Position numbers and translations under genes: made by a program. From the NCBI RefSeq assembly GCF_002051585.1, contig NZ_MZGX01000033.1, positions 1 through 64,000 on the forward strand: a stretch of DNA of 64,000 bases, in the 5' to 3' direction. The notes under the pieces were generated by a model. That model was not told the DNA's origin and did no database searches. It saw nothing but the letters and a program-made list of their open reading frames with translations. Positions 9,348 to 19,943 of the stretch are shown piece after piece. This DNA is from Ruminiclostridium hungatei (GTDB taxonomy: Bacteria; Bacillota; Clostridia; Acetivibrionales; DSM-1351). Each line of letters starts with the position of its first letter. Position 1 is the stretch's first letter.

Positions 9348-9475
9348 ATTATTACCCCTTTCACTCAGATTTGACGGATAAAAAATTTATTGGTCAGAAA
9401 TTTTATAAGCTTTAAGTCAATTACCATCGGCTGAAAGCCGATATTTTGGGTTTGAGGCTAAAACCTCTTATCCTT

Positions 9476-9976
9476 TTATTCAATTTCTTTGACAACGAAT
9501 ATACGGTCCTGCATCCTGCTGATTTTCACCCGCCTGCCCTTTTCAATAAATCCGCCGTCAGATATCACATCCAGATGGACGCCGTCAAAATCAGCACTTC
9601 CCGCAGGTCGTAAAGGTGTCAATGTCACACCTTCGTTTCCTAAGAAGTATTCCAGATCATCATCCAATGTATTTTTTACTTCCTTATCCAGAGAATCCGA
9701 AAGCACCAGAACTTTTGAGAGGTGTCCTTTTGTTGCCGAATGAACTACGATAGTAAGCGCTATTGCTAAAACAGCCAGAACTAAAATAATAAGAATAAAC
9801 ATATCCATTATAGTCTTGGCAGTAAGTACAACCCCAACTATTATCAATATTCCCCCCAGAATACCCGGAAATGACAGCCCAGGATGAAACATTTCAAAAA
9901 TAACAAGCACCAATCCCAGAAGGAAACAAACTGCCGCTACAGGGTCAATACTTGTTAATAAATTTATTACGCTCAT
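9476..9976 (-). CDS. NfeD-like membrane protein (short form)
   Basis: 166 residues. Three to four hydrophobic segments occupy residues 10-85, and a C-terminal OB-fold domain covers about 105-166 (GVTLTPLRPAGSADFDG, a typical NfeD motif, then GRRVKISRMQ). It lacks the protease domain of long NfeD proteins, so it is the short class that accompanies FloA. The start is preceded by GGGAGGTGAG. A hairpin (ATCGGCT/AGCCGAT, 9426-9442) lies in the gap before floA. Confidence 0.9.
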   Translation of the reverse strand: MSVINLLTSIDPVAAVCFLLGLVLVIFEMFHPGLSFPGILGGILIIVGVVLTAKTIMDMFILIILVLAVLAIALTIVVHSATKGHLSKVLVLSDSLDKEVKNTLDDDLEYFLGNEGVTLTPLRPAGSADFDGVHLDVISDGGFIEKGRRVKISRMQDRIFVVKEIE

Positions 9977-10126
9977 TTACTTTCTCACCTCCCGGTAAAA
10001 AGCTGATTAAAAATCCTTTTCAACAATACCTTTATCTGAGTTTAATTTTAGTACATATTTTTTATCAGATAAATACATCATCTATAAAAAATACAATCTG
10101 AGGTACAATATGTCGTTTTACACGCT

Positions 10127-10990
10127 TTATAACATTACCCTGGGGACCCTGACTTCAAATATTGTCAGTGAAGGTGTGCTCTCAACCTTCACAATTCCCC
10201 CATTGGATTCAATTAGTTCCTTGACAATAGAAAGTCCCATCCCCTCTCCCTGCTCTCCTTTTGTGGTGAATCCGGGGAGAAAAATTCTTTCAAGATTGCC
10301 CTTTTCAATTTCAGGTCCATTATTTCCAATTCTGAACCCCACATGCTTTATATCCTGGAATATGTCAATTACAAGCTTCCTTCCGCTGCTCTTATCTTTT
10401 AAGGCATAAATTGCGTTGTCTATAAGATTGCCCAAGACCCTGCATAACTCCCAGGTCTGCATTTTTAAATCGGTTAACTGTGATGCTACGTTTAATTCCA
10501 CTTCTATTTGAGCTTTTTCACAAGCCAGCATTTTTGCCTGAAGAAGTGCATTAACCGCAGGACTGGATGTTTTCAAATACCTGCTGACTTTAAGAATATC
10601 CTGATATACATTTTCGATATATTGTCTGGCTTCAAGATATTCATTCATTTCCAGGAGGCTGTACATAACCTGTAGCTGGTTTAAAAAGTCGTGCCTCTGG
10701 GCTCTCAAAGTATTATTCAGGGCTTCTATCTGCGAAAGGGTATTATTAAGAGCGCTGTAACGGTTATGGGCCCTTTTCAGCGAGTATCTGTCATATACTA
10801 CTATAAAACTGTTTATTGCCACAATAAGAATAGAAAAGAGCAGAAAAATATTGATATTACCATTTGAAATTGCTTTTATGGACCTGCCGTGGGTAAATCC
10901 GTAAACTGCCGCCACCAGAACAGCAACGATCAATAAGGTGTTCAAAACTATAATTGTAACTGACGCTTTACTTATATTAAGATTCTTCAT
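10127..10990 (-). CDS. Sensor histidine kinase (Spo0B-type H-box, GHKL ATPase)
   Basis: About 287 residues. Two N-terminal membrane helices (residues 10-35 and 45-68) with almost no extracellular loop precede a dimerisation helix with the H-box QRHDFLNQLQV (about H100). A HATPase domain follows, with N-box GNLIDNAIYAL, FRIGNNGPEI and the G-rich GEGMGLSIVKEL. This layout is found in AgrC/CitA/DcuS-like kinases that partner LytTR or CitB regulators. With so little external sequence it may sense membrane state or a partner protein. It heads the nfeD-floA-LytTR cluster, 150 bp upstream of nfeD. Confidence 0.88.
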   Translation of the reverse strand: MKNLNISKASVTIIVLNTLLIVAVLVAAVYGFTHGRSIKAISNGNINIFLLFSILIVAINSFIVVYDRYSLKRAHNRYSALNNTLSQIEALNNTLRAQRHDFLNQLQVMYSLLEMNEYLEARQYIENVYQDILKVSRYLKTSSPAVNALLQAKMLACEKAQIEVELNVASQLTDLKMQTWELCRVLGNLIDNAIYALKDKSSGRKLVIDIFQDIKHVGFRIGNNGPEIEKGNLERIFLPGFTTKGEQGEGMGLSIVKELIESNGGIVKVESTPSLTIFEVRVPRVML

Positions 10991-11259
10991 ATAAATATAA
11001 CCTTTCAAATAGGCTAGGCTATGTATTTGATATTAATTTAAATACCTGTTTGCAGCTTGTCAACTGATGATTCCGCACCACGCTTTATGAAGGTTATTCT
11101 TTCCGCCTGAATTGCTTAAAAGGAGGGACTCAAAGTCATCAACGGGATTTCGGTATCTTTTGAGGTATCCAATTTTACAGGTCTTTTCAAGTGAAAAGCC
11201 TCCTTTGCCCTATTATTACAGTAACATATGGAGGCTTTAGGACCGGCTGTCTATTTTTT

Positions 11260-12180
11260 TTATAATGTTAATTTTCTATTTGCACTACTTATCTGCTTCT
11301 TACATGGACAGAAATAGTTAATGGTTCCTTCTTCTGCTTCAAAGGACAAATCTTTGGCGTATGCTTCCGCACTCCAGCCATATGAATAATCTGGTGCATA
11401 TCCATTTTCTATAATTCCACCTACAGTTAGGTTATGTGAATTACGGAAAACATCACCATTAGCAAAATCGCCGTTTATGTATCCATTTCCCACTAGGCAT
11501 GGAGGTAAATCCCTATAGTCAAACCCATTTGGAACTGGTGTTCCTGCTGGCATTAGCATACCAGCAATATATGTAAATTTCCCTGTCTCATTATTATACT
11601 CACCCATCCAGCCAATGTAATATTCCACTACCGGCATATTATATTCCAGTACATCAAGAGTATTCTCTTGAAAGCATTTCTGCCACAACTCTGGAACCGG
11701 ATTCTCACCGCCACCGTTAATTACCTTTTTACCAATCATTCTTACAGCAGGCAGCTTAATAAACTCAATTTTTCCCAATACAGCCACTTTGTTTCCACTC
11801 CGTTCTTTATTCAAGTTTTGGGGTTGAAAGGTCAGTTTTGGATATATATTAAAAACTACACCTTTATTTCGGGCCTTTGATGGAGAAATTCCATGGAAAT
11901 CCCGAAATGCACGTGTAAAAGAAGTGTGAGAATCATAGCCATATTTTAGTGCAATATCAATTACTTTTGATTTATTTTGCTGTAAGTCAAATGCACATAA
12001 TGTTAATCTTCGACGTCTGACATATTCTGATAAACTTATGTCTGTAATGTATGAAAAAAAACGCTGAAATTGATTCTTTGGACAACCTGCAATTTCCGTA
12101 GCTTTAACATAATCAATCTCTCCAGCAATATTGTCTTCAATATAGTCTATAACTTCATTCATTCTTTCAAAGGCATTCAA
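11260..12180 (-). CDS. AraC-family regulator with GyrI-like effector domain
   Basis: About 306 residues. Two helix-turn-helix motifs of the AraC/XylS type lie at the N-terminus (residues 1-100, including IALKYGYDSHTSFTRAFR). The C-terminal half is a GyrI-like/effector-binding domain that binds small hydrophobic or cationic compounds. The start is TTG at 12180, eight bases after AGGAGG. No target gene lies beside it. The order (DNA-binding domain first, GyrI-like second) is that of Rob/SoxS-like multidrug regulators. Confidence 0.88.
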   Translation of the reverse strand: MNAFERMNEVIDYIEDNIAGEIDYVKATEIAGCPKNQFQRFFSYITDISLSEYVRRRRLTLCAFDLQQNKSKVIDIALKYGYDSHTSFTRAFRDFHGISPSKARNKGVVFNIYPKLTFQPQNLNKERSGNKVAVLGKIEFIKLPAVRMIGKKVINGGGENPVPELWQKCFQENTLDVLEYNMPVVEYYIGWMGEYNNETGKFTYIAGMLMPAGTPVPNGFDYRDLPPCLVGNGYINGDFANGDVFRNSHNLTVGGIIENGYAPDYSYGWSAEAYAKDLSFEAEEGTINYFCPCKKQISSANRKLTL

Positions 12181-12632
12181 TAAAGTAACCTCCTTTCGAG
12201 AAAATAATATCATTAAAAACAAAAGGATTCTTTACATTTTGTGCTCATTTAATGCATAACTGATACAACCTGCATACACTCCATTGTTTCATATTATTCT
12301 TCGTAAAAGACTCATAAAGCTTTATACACAAATATTACCATATAGTCTATTATAATTAAAGTAAAAAGGAAATAATCAGGGTGCCTTTTGCCAATCAATG
12401 TGCCCGTTTCAGAGTAAGAACAAAGGTGGCAAAGCCACTTTGTTTGTGCATGTGCCTTTTCCTTCTACTGAAACTTTCCCTATTTTTCATGTGTCAAGGA
12501 AAATCTGGCACGCGCATAAATTCAAAGTCTTTTATTGTTTAGGAAATGTTTTACATTTAACCTGTAACACTCACTATTAAAAGCTTTTAATCTCTAAATT
12601 TTATCAGAAAAATTTATACTTTCCTAGACAAT
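12181..12632. other. Gene-free region upstream of the AraC-type gene
   Basis: About 450 bp with no supported gene. A hairpin at 12421-12442 (CAAAG-TGGC / GCCACTTTG) is the only clear structure. A 60-codon frame at 12398 lacks a ribosome-binding site and looks spurious. Confidence 0.4.
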
Positions 12633-12662
12633 AAAAAACCCCGTATCCTAAAGATACGAGGC
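12633..12662 (-). terminator. Terminator of tRNA-Lys
   Basis: Minus-strand stem CCTCGTATC / GATACGGGG with a five-base loop, followed by six T. Confidence 0.8.
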
Positions 12663-12666
12663 TATT

Positions 12667-12742
12667 TGGTGACCCATCGCAGATTCGAACTGCGGACACC
12701 TTGATTAAAAGTCAAGTGCTCTGCCAACTGAGCTAATGGGTC
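12667..12742 (-). tRNA. tRNA-Lys (TTT)
   Basis: 76 nt with encoded CCA. The acceptor GACCCAT pairs with ATGGGTC, and the anticodon loop ACTTTTAAT gives TTT. Confidence 0.97.
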
Positions 12743-12945
12743 ATTTGCTTGAGTAATTTTTTCGACCACAAGTATAAATAATACTTAATAAATAGTATTT
12801 TGTCAACACATTTTATAAAAAATACTAAAAAACGAATTCATGCTGCCATTAATCGTTCAAGTATAAAAAGGCACAACAAAAACTGTCATGAAACTCCCTG
12901 TCCGTCGTTTCATAACAGTTTTTACAGGCTGTTTCCAGGGTCCGG

Positions 12946-14232
<1,287 letters not shown>

Positions 14233-14473
14233 CTATGAATGCATGTCTGATTCTATTTGAATATTTACGTTTAATAAATATACCAAAGCATATGACTGTT
14301 GTTTGCCAATTTACTAAATCAACCTATTAAATTATAACTTAGTACCCGGTATTATTCAACAAAAACTCAATTATTGGACAGGAAATACAGAGCTGCAGGC
14401 ATGACAGGTTGCTTCAAATAAATGCTTGCACTGCTTGGCTAAGTGTGTTCCAGCTTCGCAGAACACGGAATAC

Positions 14474-14513
14474 AAAAAGCTTGAGGGCAGATATGCTTTA
14501 TCTGTTCTCAAGC
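14474..14513 (-). terminator. Terminator after the DUF1858 gene
   Basis: Minus-strand 15-bp stem (GCTTGAG..CAGATA with TATCTG..CTCAAGC) and five-base loop followed by TTTTT. It closes the fumarase/DUF1858 transcript. The rest of the 14218-14562 gap, including the purA leader, shows no gene. Confidence 0.75.
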
Positions 14514-14562
14514 CTTGATTTGCTGAAGTATTAAAAAACAAATCGACTTACAAGCTCATAGA

Positions 14563-14766
14563 TTACTTGCTTTCCAGGAATTTATTCAAATCAGCAATAA
14601 GCTGGTCGGCATCAATACCATGAATTTGACAGGCATCCTCAATACTTTCTCCTGAAGATGAAGGGCAGCCCAGGCAGTGCATTCCTGCGTTTAAAAAAAT
14701 AGGTACTGTTCCTCTGTCCATATTTAAAACGTCAGCTATTATCATATCCTTTGTCACCTTAGCCAT
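14563..14766 (-). CDS. DUF1858 (redox-disulfide) domain protein
   Basis: A 67-residue DUF1858 protein, about the size of the domain itself. It contains the family's CLGCPSS motif, proposed to form a redox-active disulfide or bind metal, then SIEDACQIHGID. The start at 14766 is favoured, nine bases after AGGAGG; an ATG two codons earlier is possible. Downstream of both fumarase subunits on the same strand, it might serve Fe-S or redox maintenance, but that is inference. Confidence 0.85.
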   Translation of the reverse strand: MAKVTKDMIIADVLNMDRGTVPIFLNAGMHCLGCPSSSGESIEDACQIHGIDADQLIADLNKFLESK

Positions 14767-14875
14767 TATCATAAACCTCCTTGATTCATATTTCGCAATT
14801 ATCAACTGCATAGAACTATTATACACTAATGAATTTTAAAAATATACAAATATGCAAAATATAAAATGCCATGGA

Positions 14876-15436
14876 TTATTTAACTTTGCGGTATTGTGCC
14901 TTTCCCGTCTCATACAGGTTGCCGCCGTAACAGTCGATAATAACCGTTAACGGAAATTCTTCCACTTCAAGCTTTCTGAGCGCTTCTGCGCCCAACTCCG
15001 GAAAGGCTATGATTTCCTGACTTTTTATACATTCCGCCATAAGTGCCCCTGCACCACCAATGGCACCGAAATATACTGCTCCGTGTTCCATCATTGCTGC
15101 TATGACATTTGAACCTCTCAGGCCCTTTCCTATCATGCCGGTTTGTCCAAGTTCAATCAGCGCGGGGGCGTAAGCGTCCATTCTGTAGCTTGTGGTGGGC
15201 CCGGCAGACCCAATTACCTCTCCTTCTCTTGAAGGGCAAGGCCCGACATAGTATATGGTTTGATTCCGTATGTCAAAAGGCAAAGGCTTATTTTGCGCCA
15301 ATAATTCAATCATTTTTTTATGAGCGGCATCCCTTGCAGTATATATGGTTCCGCTAAGCGCTATGGTATCGCCTGCCCTGAATAATTTTACCTCATTCCT
15401 GTCAAATGGAGCTGTTACAATATGGTGCATGTTCAT
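14876..15436 (-). CDS. fumB: Fumarate hydratase class I, beta subunit
   Basis: 186 residues, matching the C-terminal (beta) half of class I Fe-S fumarases and tartrate dehydratases. It completes the active site for reversible hydration of fumarate to malate. The motif YVGPCPSREGEVIGSAGPTT is typical. It starts 11 bp after the alpha-subunit stop. Two-subunit fumarases are common in strict anaerobes. L-tartrate dehydratase is a less likely alternative. Confidence 0.9.
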   Translation of the reverse strand: MNMHHIVTAPFDRNEVKLFRAGDTIALSGTIYTARDAAHKKMIELLAQNKPLPFDIRNQTIYYVGPCPSREGEVIGSAGPTTSYRMDAYAPALIELGQTGMIGKGLRGSNVIAAMMEHGAVYFGAIGGAGALMAECIKSQEIIAFPELGAEALRKLEVEEFPLTVIIDCYGGNLYETGKAQYRKVK

Positions 15437-15447
15437 CCTCCCTGTTC

Positions 15448-16290
15448 CTATAGTACTATCTCAGCATGCCTGGTAACATGACAATTAATATTCACTGCAA
15501 CCGGCAGCCCTGCAATATGTGTAGGATATGTCTCTATATTTACGGCAAGAGCGGTGTTGGTGCCTCCCAGCCCGGCAGGACCAATGCCCAGCTCATTTAT
15601 TTTTTCAAGCATCTCGGCTTCCAGTTCTCTCACATACCCGATGCCGCTGCTCTTGTCAACAGGCCTCAGCAAAGCCCTTTTCGCCAGCAGAGTGGCTTTT
15701 TCCATAGTACCTCCTATACCCACACCCACAACTATGGGAGGACAAGGATTCGGGCCTGCCTTATCAACAGTCTCAAGTATAAAGCTTTTTACGCCCTCTA
15801 TTCCGTCAGATGGCTTAAGCATTCTCAGGGCACTCATATTCTCACTGCCGAAGCCTTTTGGGGCAAGCTCAATCTTCAGGGCATCTCCCGGAACAATATC
15901 ATAATGAATTACGGCAGGGGTATTATCGCCGGTATTCATACGTTCTATGGGGTCACCCACCACCGATTTTCTCAGATATCCTTCCTTATAGCCCCGCCTT
16001 ACCCCTTCATTTATTGCATCCGACAACACTCCGCCTGCTATATGCACCTCCTGGCCCACAGTAACAAAAACAACCGCCATACCTGTGTCCTGGCATATTG
16101 CAGCCTTCTTCCGGGCAGCCAGCTCCGCATTGAGCAGCAGCTTTTCCAGCACCTCGGTGCCTATGGGCGATTGTTCAGCAGCAAGCCCGTTTTCCATTGC
16201 CTTTTTAATGTCATTATTAAGATAATAGTTGGCATCCATACATAATTTCCTTACTGCCTCTATTATTGTGTTTACCTCGATATCCTTCAT
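15448..16290 (-). CDS. fumA: Fumarate hydratase class I, alpha subunit
   Basis: 280 residues from ATG 16290 (TGGAGG five bases upstream; the longer frame lacks a site). It carries the three cysteines expected to bind the oxygen-sensitive 4Fe-4S cluster: AAICQDTGMAV, PNPCPPIVVGVGIGG and NINCHVTRH. With the beta subunit it interconverts fumarate and malate, probably in the reductive TCA branch and as the sink for fumarate from purine and arginine synthesis (purA lies nearby). Confidence 0.92.
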   Translation of the reverse strand: MKDIEVNTIIEAVRKLCMDANYYLNNDIKKAMENGLAAEQSPIGTEVLEKLLLNAELAARKKAAICQDTGMAVVFVTVGQEVHIAGGVLSDAINEGVRRGYKEGYLRKSVVGDPIERMNTGDNTPAVIHYDIVPGDALKIELAPKGFGSENMSALRMLKPSDGIEGVKSFILETVDKAGPNPCPPIVVGVGIGGTMEKATLLAKRALLRPVDKSSGIGYVRELEAEMLEKINELGIGPAGLGGTNTALAVNIETYPTHIAGLPVAVNINCHVTRHAEIVL

Positions 16291-16477
16291 TAATGCCTCC
16301 AAATGAAATTTATATATTGCCGGTGGGAGTCATATCCACTGATTATATAATTATACATATAAATGCCCTTGCAAAACAACCTAAAATGTTCATAAATTGT
16401 TCAAAAGGACAGGGCAATATTCAAAGACAAAACGACAATAATCTAGTATAATTATATACATGAAGGGAGGTTATTCT

Positions 16478-16861
16478 TTGAAGCCAACTATAAGCAATAT
16501 CTTAGTATGCGTCACTCAACAAAAAACCTGCGAACGGCTCATAAATAAGGCTTTAGAGTTTTCTAGGGAAGGGGATTCCATATTTATCATTCACGTGGCC
16601 AAAAACAACTGGAGCTTTCTTGACAATGACAAGGAAGGTGAAGCTCTGGAATATCTTTTCGGCATTGCCAAATCAATAGGTGCAAATCTTACCGTTCTCA
16701 GATCGGATGAGATTGTTGATACCATTGTCGAATATGCCTGGGACAATAAGATAAACCTTTTGGTCATGGGCGATTCCAAAGGTGACCACAGTGAAAACCA
16801 CTTCTATAAATCATTAAAAAATAGCTTGGATAGCGTTGAAATACATGTTGTACCCAATTAA
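16478..16861 (+). CDS. Usp-like (universal stress) domain protein
   Basis: About 127 residues of the adenine-nucleotide alpha hydrolase-like fold. It starts with TTG at 16478, six bases after GGGAGG; an ATG six codons earlier would place the SD inside the gene. The ILVCVTQQ strand at the N-terminus and LLVMGDSKGD near residue 100 resemble Usp proteins and the Usp domain of KdpD. The classic G-2x-G-9x-G(S/T) ATP loop is not complete, so nucleotide binding is uncertain. It is divergent from fumA and has a TATAAT just upstream. Confidence 0.65.
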   Translation: MKPTISNILVCVTQQKTCERLINKALEFSREGDSIFIIHVAKNNWSFLDNDKEGEALEYLFGIAKSIGANLTVLRSDEIVDTIVEYAWDNKINLLVMGDSKGDHSENHFYKSLKNSLDSVEIHVVPN

Positions 16862-16926
16862 AGCAGAAATTGCTAAAAACATTCCTATTTTGCCTGGTAC
16901 AAATTAACTATTTTGCCTTCAAAGGC

Positions 16927-16955
16927 TTGACTTTAGCGAACTTTCATTATAAAAT
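16927..16955 (+). promoter_or_regulatory. Predicted sigma-A promoter of the HU gene
   Basis: TTGACT and TAAAAT separated by 17 bp; the start codon lies 33 bp downstream. Confidence 0.75.
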
Positions 16956-16987
16956 AATGTCGAATTCCATTTTTAGGAGGTTGTATA

Positions 16988-17263
16988 ATGAATAAGTCAG
17001 ATTTAATCAACTCAATTGCTTCAAAATCAGGTCTAAACAAGAAAAATAGTGAAGCTGCTTTGAATGCATTTATTTCTTCCGTTGAGGACACTCTAAAGGC
17101 TGGCGATAAAGTTACTTTGGTTGGTTTCGGAACCTTCGAAGTAAGAGAAAGAGCTGCTAGAAAGGGTAGAAACCCACAGACTAAGAAGGAAATAACTATT
17201 CCAGCATCAAAAGCTCCAGTATTTAAGGCTGGTAAAGTTTTGAAGGATAATGTTAACGCATAA
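16988..17263 (+). CDS. hup: HU family DNA-binding protein
   Basis: 91 residues, the usual HU length. It is a nucleoid protein that bends DNA as a dimer. The N-terminal helices ([19 protein letters not shown]), the [20 protein letters not shown] arm segment and the C-terminal [11 protein letters not shown] helix are all intact. TAGGAGG lies before the start. A monocistronic unit with its own promoter and terminator. Confidence 0.97.
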   Translation: MNKSDLINSIASKSGLNKKNSEAALNAFISSVEDTLKAGDKVTLVGFGTFEVRERAARKGRNPQTKKEITIPASKAPVFKAGKVLKDNVNA

Positions 17264-17297
17264 TACAGCATATGCACCTTTTACAGGTACACTACAT

Positions 17298-17327
17298 AAA
17301 AGCCCTGAATACTCTTCAGGGCTTTTT
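17298..17327. terminator. Terminator after the HU gene (bidirectional)
   Basis: Stem AAAGCCCTGAA / TTCAGGGCTTT with five-base loop and T run. It can also serve the converging Spo0A-like gene. Confidence 0.85.
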
Positions 17328-17358
17328 GTATGGCTTTAATGCAGTCTTTTATAGCATG

Positions 17359-18108
17359 CTAATTATTCGCTCTTATCTTTTCAATCAACTGACAGATAAC
17401 CTGTGAATTTGTAGGTTTTTTCTGGTTATCATCCTCTGCAGGCACATTTTCAATACAATTTCTTATGGCTCTCTCAACCTTCTGAATTGTTACATTGTTT
17501 TTCTCAGCTATTTCCCTGTATATACCCTTTGGCAGATTACCATTGTGGCAATAGCTGTCGAAAGCCTGGGTAACTATGTCCCTGATATAGCAATATCCGG
17601 TCATATGCGCTTTCAGGCCATATTCCCTCATATACTTTGTTGCCAGTACCTTCAGTTCATCGTCATAGCGGTTCTTTTGCTTTTGGGCCGCTTCGGCACT
17701 GTAGTCCTTTTTGATATACTGCTTGATATTAGAATCCATATAAAGCTGTTTGATTCGTAAAGCTAAGACATTTTCGTCAAAAGGCTTGATTATGTAATAA
17801 TTTGCTCCAAGGTTCATTGCCCTGGCTACATAATTTTCATGACTTACAGCAGAATAAACTATGTATACGGGCAGGTTCCCTTCCTTATTTTCTCTTGCGT
17901 ACTCAAGAACGCCTATTCCGTCCAGTTTAGGCATAATTATGTCCAGCAGCACAACATCAGGCTTTTCCCTGTTGATCAGTTCTATGGCTTCGAGCCCATC
18001 CTTTGCGATATTAAGCAGTTCGAAATCCTGGCACTCACCCAGTTTTTCATATAATGCCTTTGCAGTTAATAAATTATCATCTACTATCAAAACCCTTATT
18101 TTACTCAT
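17359..18108 (-). CDS. Spo0A-family response regulator (probable paralogue)
   Basis: 249 residues. The receiver (1-125) has acidic VDDN, phosphoacceptor Asp in LLDIIMPKLDG and the KPFDE lysine, and closely resembles Spo0A. The C-terminal part has the Spo0A-type layout, with a motif KVERAIRNCIE matching the recognition region and ending KPTNSQVICQLIEKI. It differs from typical Spo0A by a shorter linker and by lacking the tryptophan that usually follows the recognition helix. Canonical spo0A normally follows spoIVB; here the gene follows aroK by 58 bp. I therefore read it as a paralogue, though it could be the only Spo0A of the organism. Confidence 0.75.
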   Translation of the reverse strand: MSKIRVLIVDDNLLTAKALYEKLGECQDFELLNIAKDGLEAIELINREKPDVVLLDIIMPKLDGIGVLEYARENKEGNLPVYIVYSAVSHENYVARAMNLGANYYIIKPFDENVLALRIKQLYMDSNIKQYIKKDYSAEAAQKQKNRYDDELKVLATKYMREYGLKAHMTGYCYIRDIVTQAFDSYCHNGNLPKGIYREIAEKNNVTIQKVERAIRNCIENVPAEDDNQKKPTNSQVICQLIEKIRANN

Positions 18109-18166
18109 TGTTTCTCTTTAACCCTTTTCATATATTTATGGCTGAATCAAAAAACAAGCTTTTACT

Positions 18167-18670
18167 TCATTTCATAGAATCGATTATCTTTTCACATACT
18201 GTCTGGGGCTCGCAGTTGTCGCATTGGATAACCGTATCAGCATATTTGTTATACAAAGGTGTCCTCTCATCATATAACTGTAGCAAGGAACTGCCATTTC
18301 TGACCAACTTTCTGTTTGTATCCATTCTAGCTTCAATGGCCTGATAACTCGTGTTCAGAAAGACGACCTTACCAATTATTTTCAGGTGCTCCATGGCAGC
18401 AGCACTATGCACTATGCCACCTCCTGTGGATATTACGCACCTGGCAGTACTGATCTGTAGAACCACATCATCCTGAAGCTTCAGAAAATACTCCCGTCCA
18501 TGTTCTTCCACAAGCTGTCTGGGAGTCTTGCCGGTCTTTGCCGTCAAAACTGAATCAGTGTCCATAAATCCATACCCCAGGATTTCGCTCAGCTTTTCAC
18601 CAACTGTAGTTTTTCCGGTCCCAGGCATGCCGATAAGAATAATGTTTGGAACTGCCTCTTCACTAATCAT
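18167..18670 (-). CDS. aroK: Shikimate kinase
   Basis: About 167 residues. It phosphorylates shikimate with ATP. The P-loop GMPGTGKTT is near the N-terminus, the substrate-binding DTD (FMDTDS) follows, and the STGGGIV motif and the Arg-rich lid region are present. The ATG at 18670 overlaps the aroC stop as ATGA, so translation is coupled; a GTG four codons upstream is an alternative. Third aro gene of the operon. Confidence 0.94.
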   Translation of the reverse strand: MISEEAVPNIILIGMPGTGKTTVGEKLSEILGYGFMDTDSVLTAKTGKTPRQLVEEHGREYFLKLQDDVVLQISTARCVISTGGGIVHSAAAMEHLKIIGKVVFLNTSYQAIEARMDTNRKLVRNGSSLLQLYDERTPLYNKYADTVIQCDNCEPQTVCEKIIDSMK

Positions 18671-19845
18671 AGGCTGTCCCACCTGGAATCCATTTCTGTT
18701 ATGCTTCTGAGTCCGGAAGACATTATGATGCTGTCAACCAGCGCAATCCTTACCATTGCCTCACATATTGAGTATACTCGTGGTACAAGTGACGGGTCAC
18801 TCCGGGATGCAAACTTATGGATTACAGGCTCAAGAGTCTGAACATTTACTGTCAACTGATCCTGTAAAATGGTTGGCGTAGGTTTTACCGCCACGCGAAT
18901 TCTTATTTCCTCTCCATTGGATATACCTCCAAGCATCCCCCCTGCCCTGTTGGTTTTAAATCTGATTCTGCCCGTCTCTTTGTCATAATAAGGTGTGTCA
19001 TTCATTTCCGACCCTTTTTTCCCTGCAACTCCAAAGCCCTCTCCTATTTCTATACCCTTTACGCCCCCTATGGACATCAGGCCGTGAGCTACAGTGGCAC
19101 TCAGCTTATCAAATACAGGTTCACCAAGTCCGGCGGGCACTCCCTTTGCAATAATTTCAATCACACCGCCGCAGGAGTCACCTTCCTTTATGACCTGTAA
19201 CAGGTCCTCAATCATTTTTTGTGCAATTTCCGGGTCAGGACAGTTTATCTCGTTAGTCCTGTAATTTCTTTTTGCCTGCTCATAAGTAAACGGGCCTGCC
19301 TTTATACCATGGGATTCAACAGTATATGCCAATACGTCAATACCCAGTCTGTCCAAAACCTGTTTTGCAACTGCTCCCCCCGCAACCCTGGCTGCCGTCT
19401 CACGGGCTGATGCCCTGCCTGCGCCAAGATAATCCGAATGCTCGCCATACTTTTTATAATAGGTATACGCCGCCTGTCCAGGCCTCAGAAGCTCCTTGTT
19501 GCCTCTGTGCTGTTCGATATGCCTGTCCCCTATGTCACTGCTGGGAATAAGCATTGCCACAGGCGCCCCGGTGGTTGTGTCGTCCTGCATAACACCTGAA
19601 AAGATATACACCTTGTCAGCTTCAGATCTTGGTGTATGCAGCTTTGACTGTCCCGGCCTCCTTTTGTCCAATTCCTCCTGAATAATGGAGGAAGTTATTT
19701 TAACACCTGCGGGAACACCGTCAACAATAACCACCAACCCGCCCCATAATTCCGGCGGAACACTTTCGCTTTTCCTAAAAGCACCAGAATAGGACTCTCC
19801 GCTCGTTGTAACACGAAATACTCTTCCAAATGAATTTCCAACCAT
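18667..19845 (-). CDS. aroC: Chorismate synthase
   Basis: 392 residues from ATG 19845, with GGAGG five bases upstream; the longer open frame is unlikely. It makes chorismate from EPSP using reduced FMN. Signatures include GNSFGRVFRVTTSGES at the N-terminus, GAGRASARETAARVAGGA, and GGMLGGISNGEEI. Middle gene of aroA-aroC-aroK. Confidence 0.96.
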   Translation of the reverse strand: MVGNSFGRVFRVTTSGESYSGAFRKSESVPPELWGGLVVIVDGVPAGVKITSSIIQEELDKRRPGQSKLHTPRSEADKVYIFSGVMQDDTTTGAPVAMLIPSSDIGDRHIEQHRGNKELLRPGQAAYTYYKKYGEHSDYLGAGRASARETAARVAGGAVAKQVLDRLGIDVLAYTVESHGIKAGPFTYEQAKRNYRTNEINCPDPEIAQKMIEDLLQVIKEGDSCGGVIEIIAKGVPAGLGEPVFDKLSATVAHGLMSIGGVKGIEIGEGFGVAGKKGSEMNDTPYYDKETGRIRFKTNRAGGMLGGISNGEEIRIRVAVKPTPTILQDQLTVNVQTLEPVIHKFASRSDPSLVPRVYSICEAMVRIALVDSIIMSSGLRSITEMDSRWDSL

Positions 19846-19943
19846 AGCTGCCTCCATATATAATAAAAAATAAAATTCATACCAAAACGGCAAAAAACCG
19901 GTCAAACATATACTTTTACATATACGCGCCACAAGTCACTTGT

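Noticed and set aside
11160-11240. Inverted repeat AAGCCTCC/GGAGGCTT downstream of the AraC-type gene as a terminator
   Set aside because: The loop is long (over 20 bases) and the T run is short on the relevant strand; evidence too weak to call.
12398-12580. 60-codon frame near tRNA-Lys
   Set aside because: No ribosome-binding site and it spans a hairpin; no recognisable protein features.
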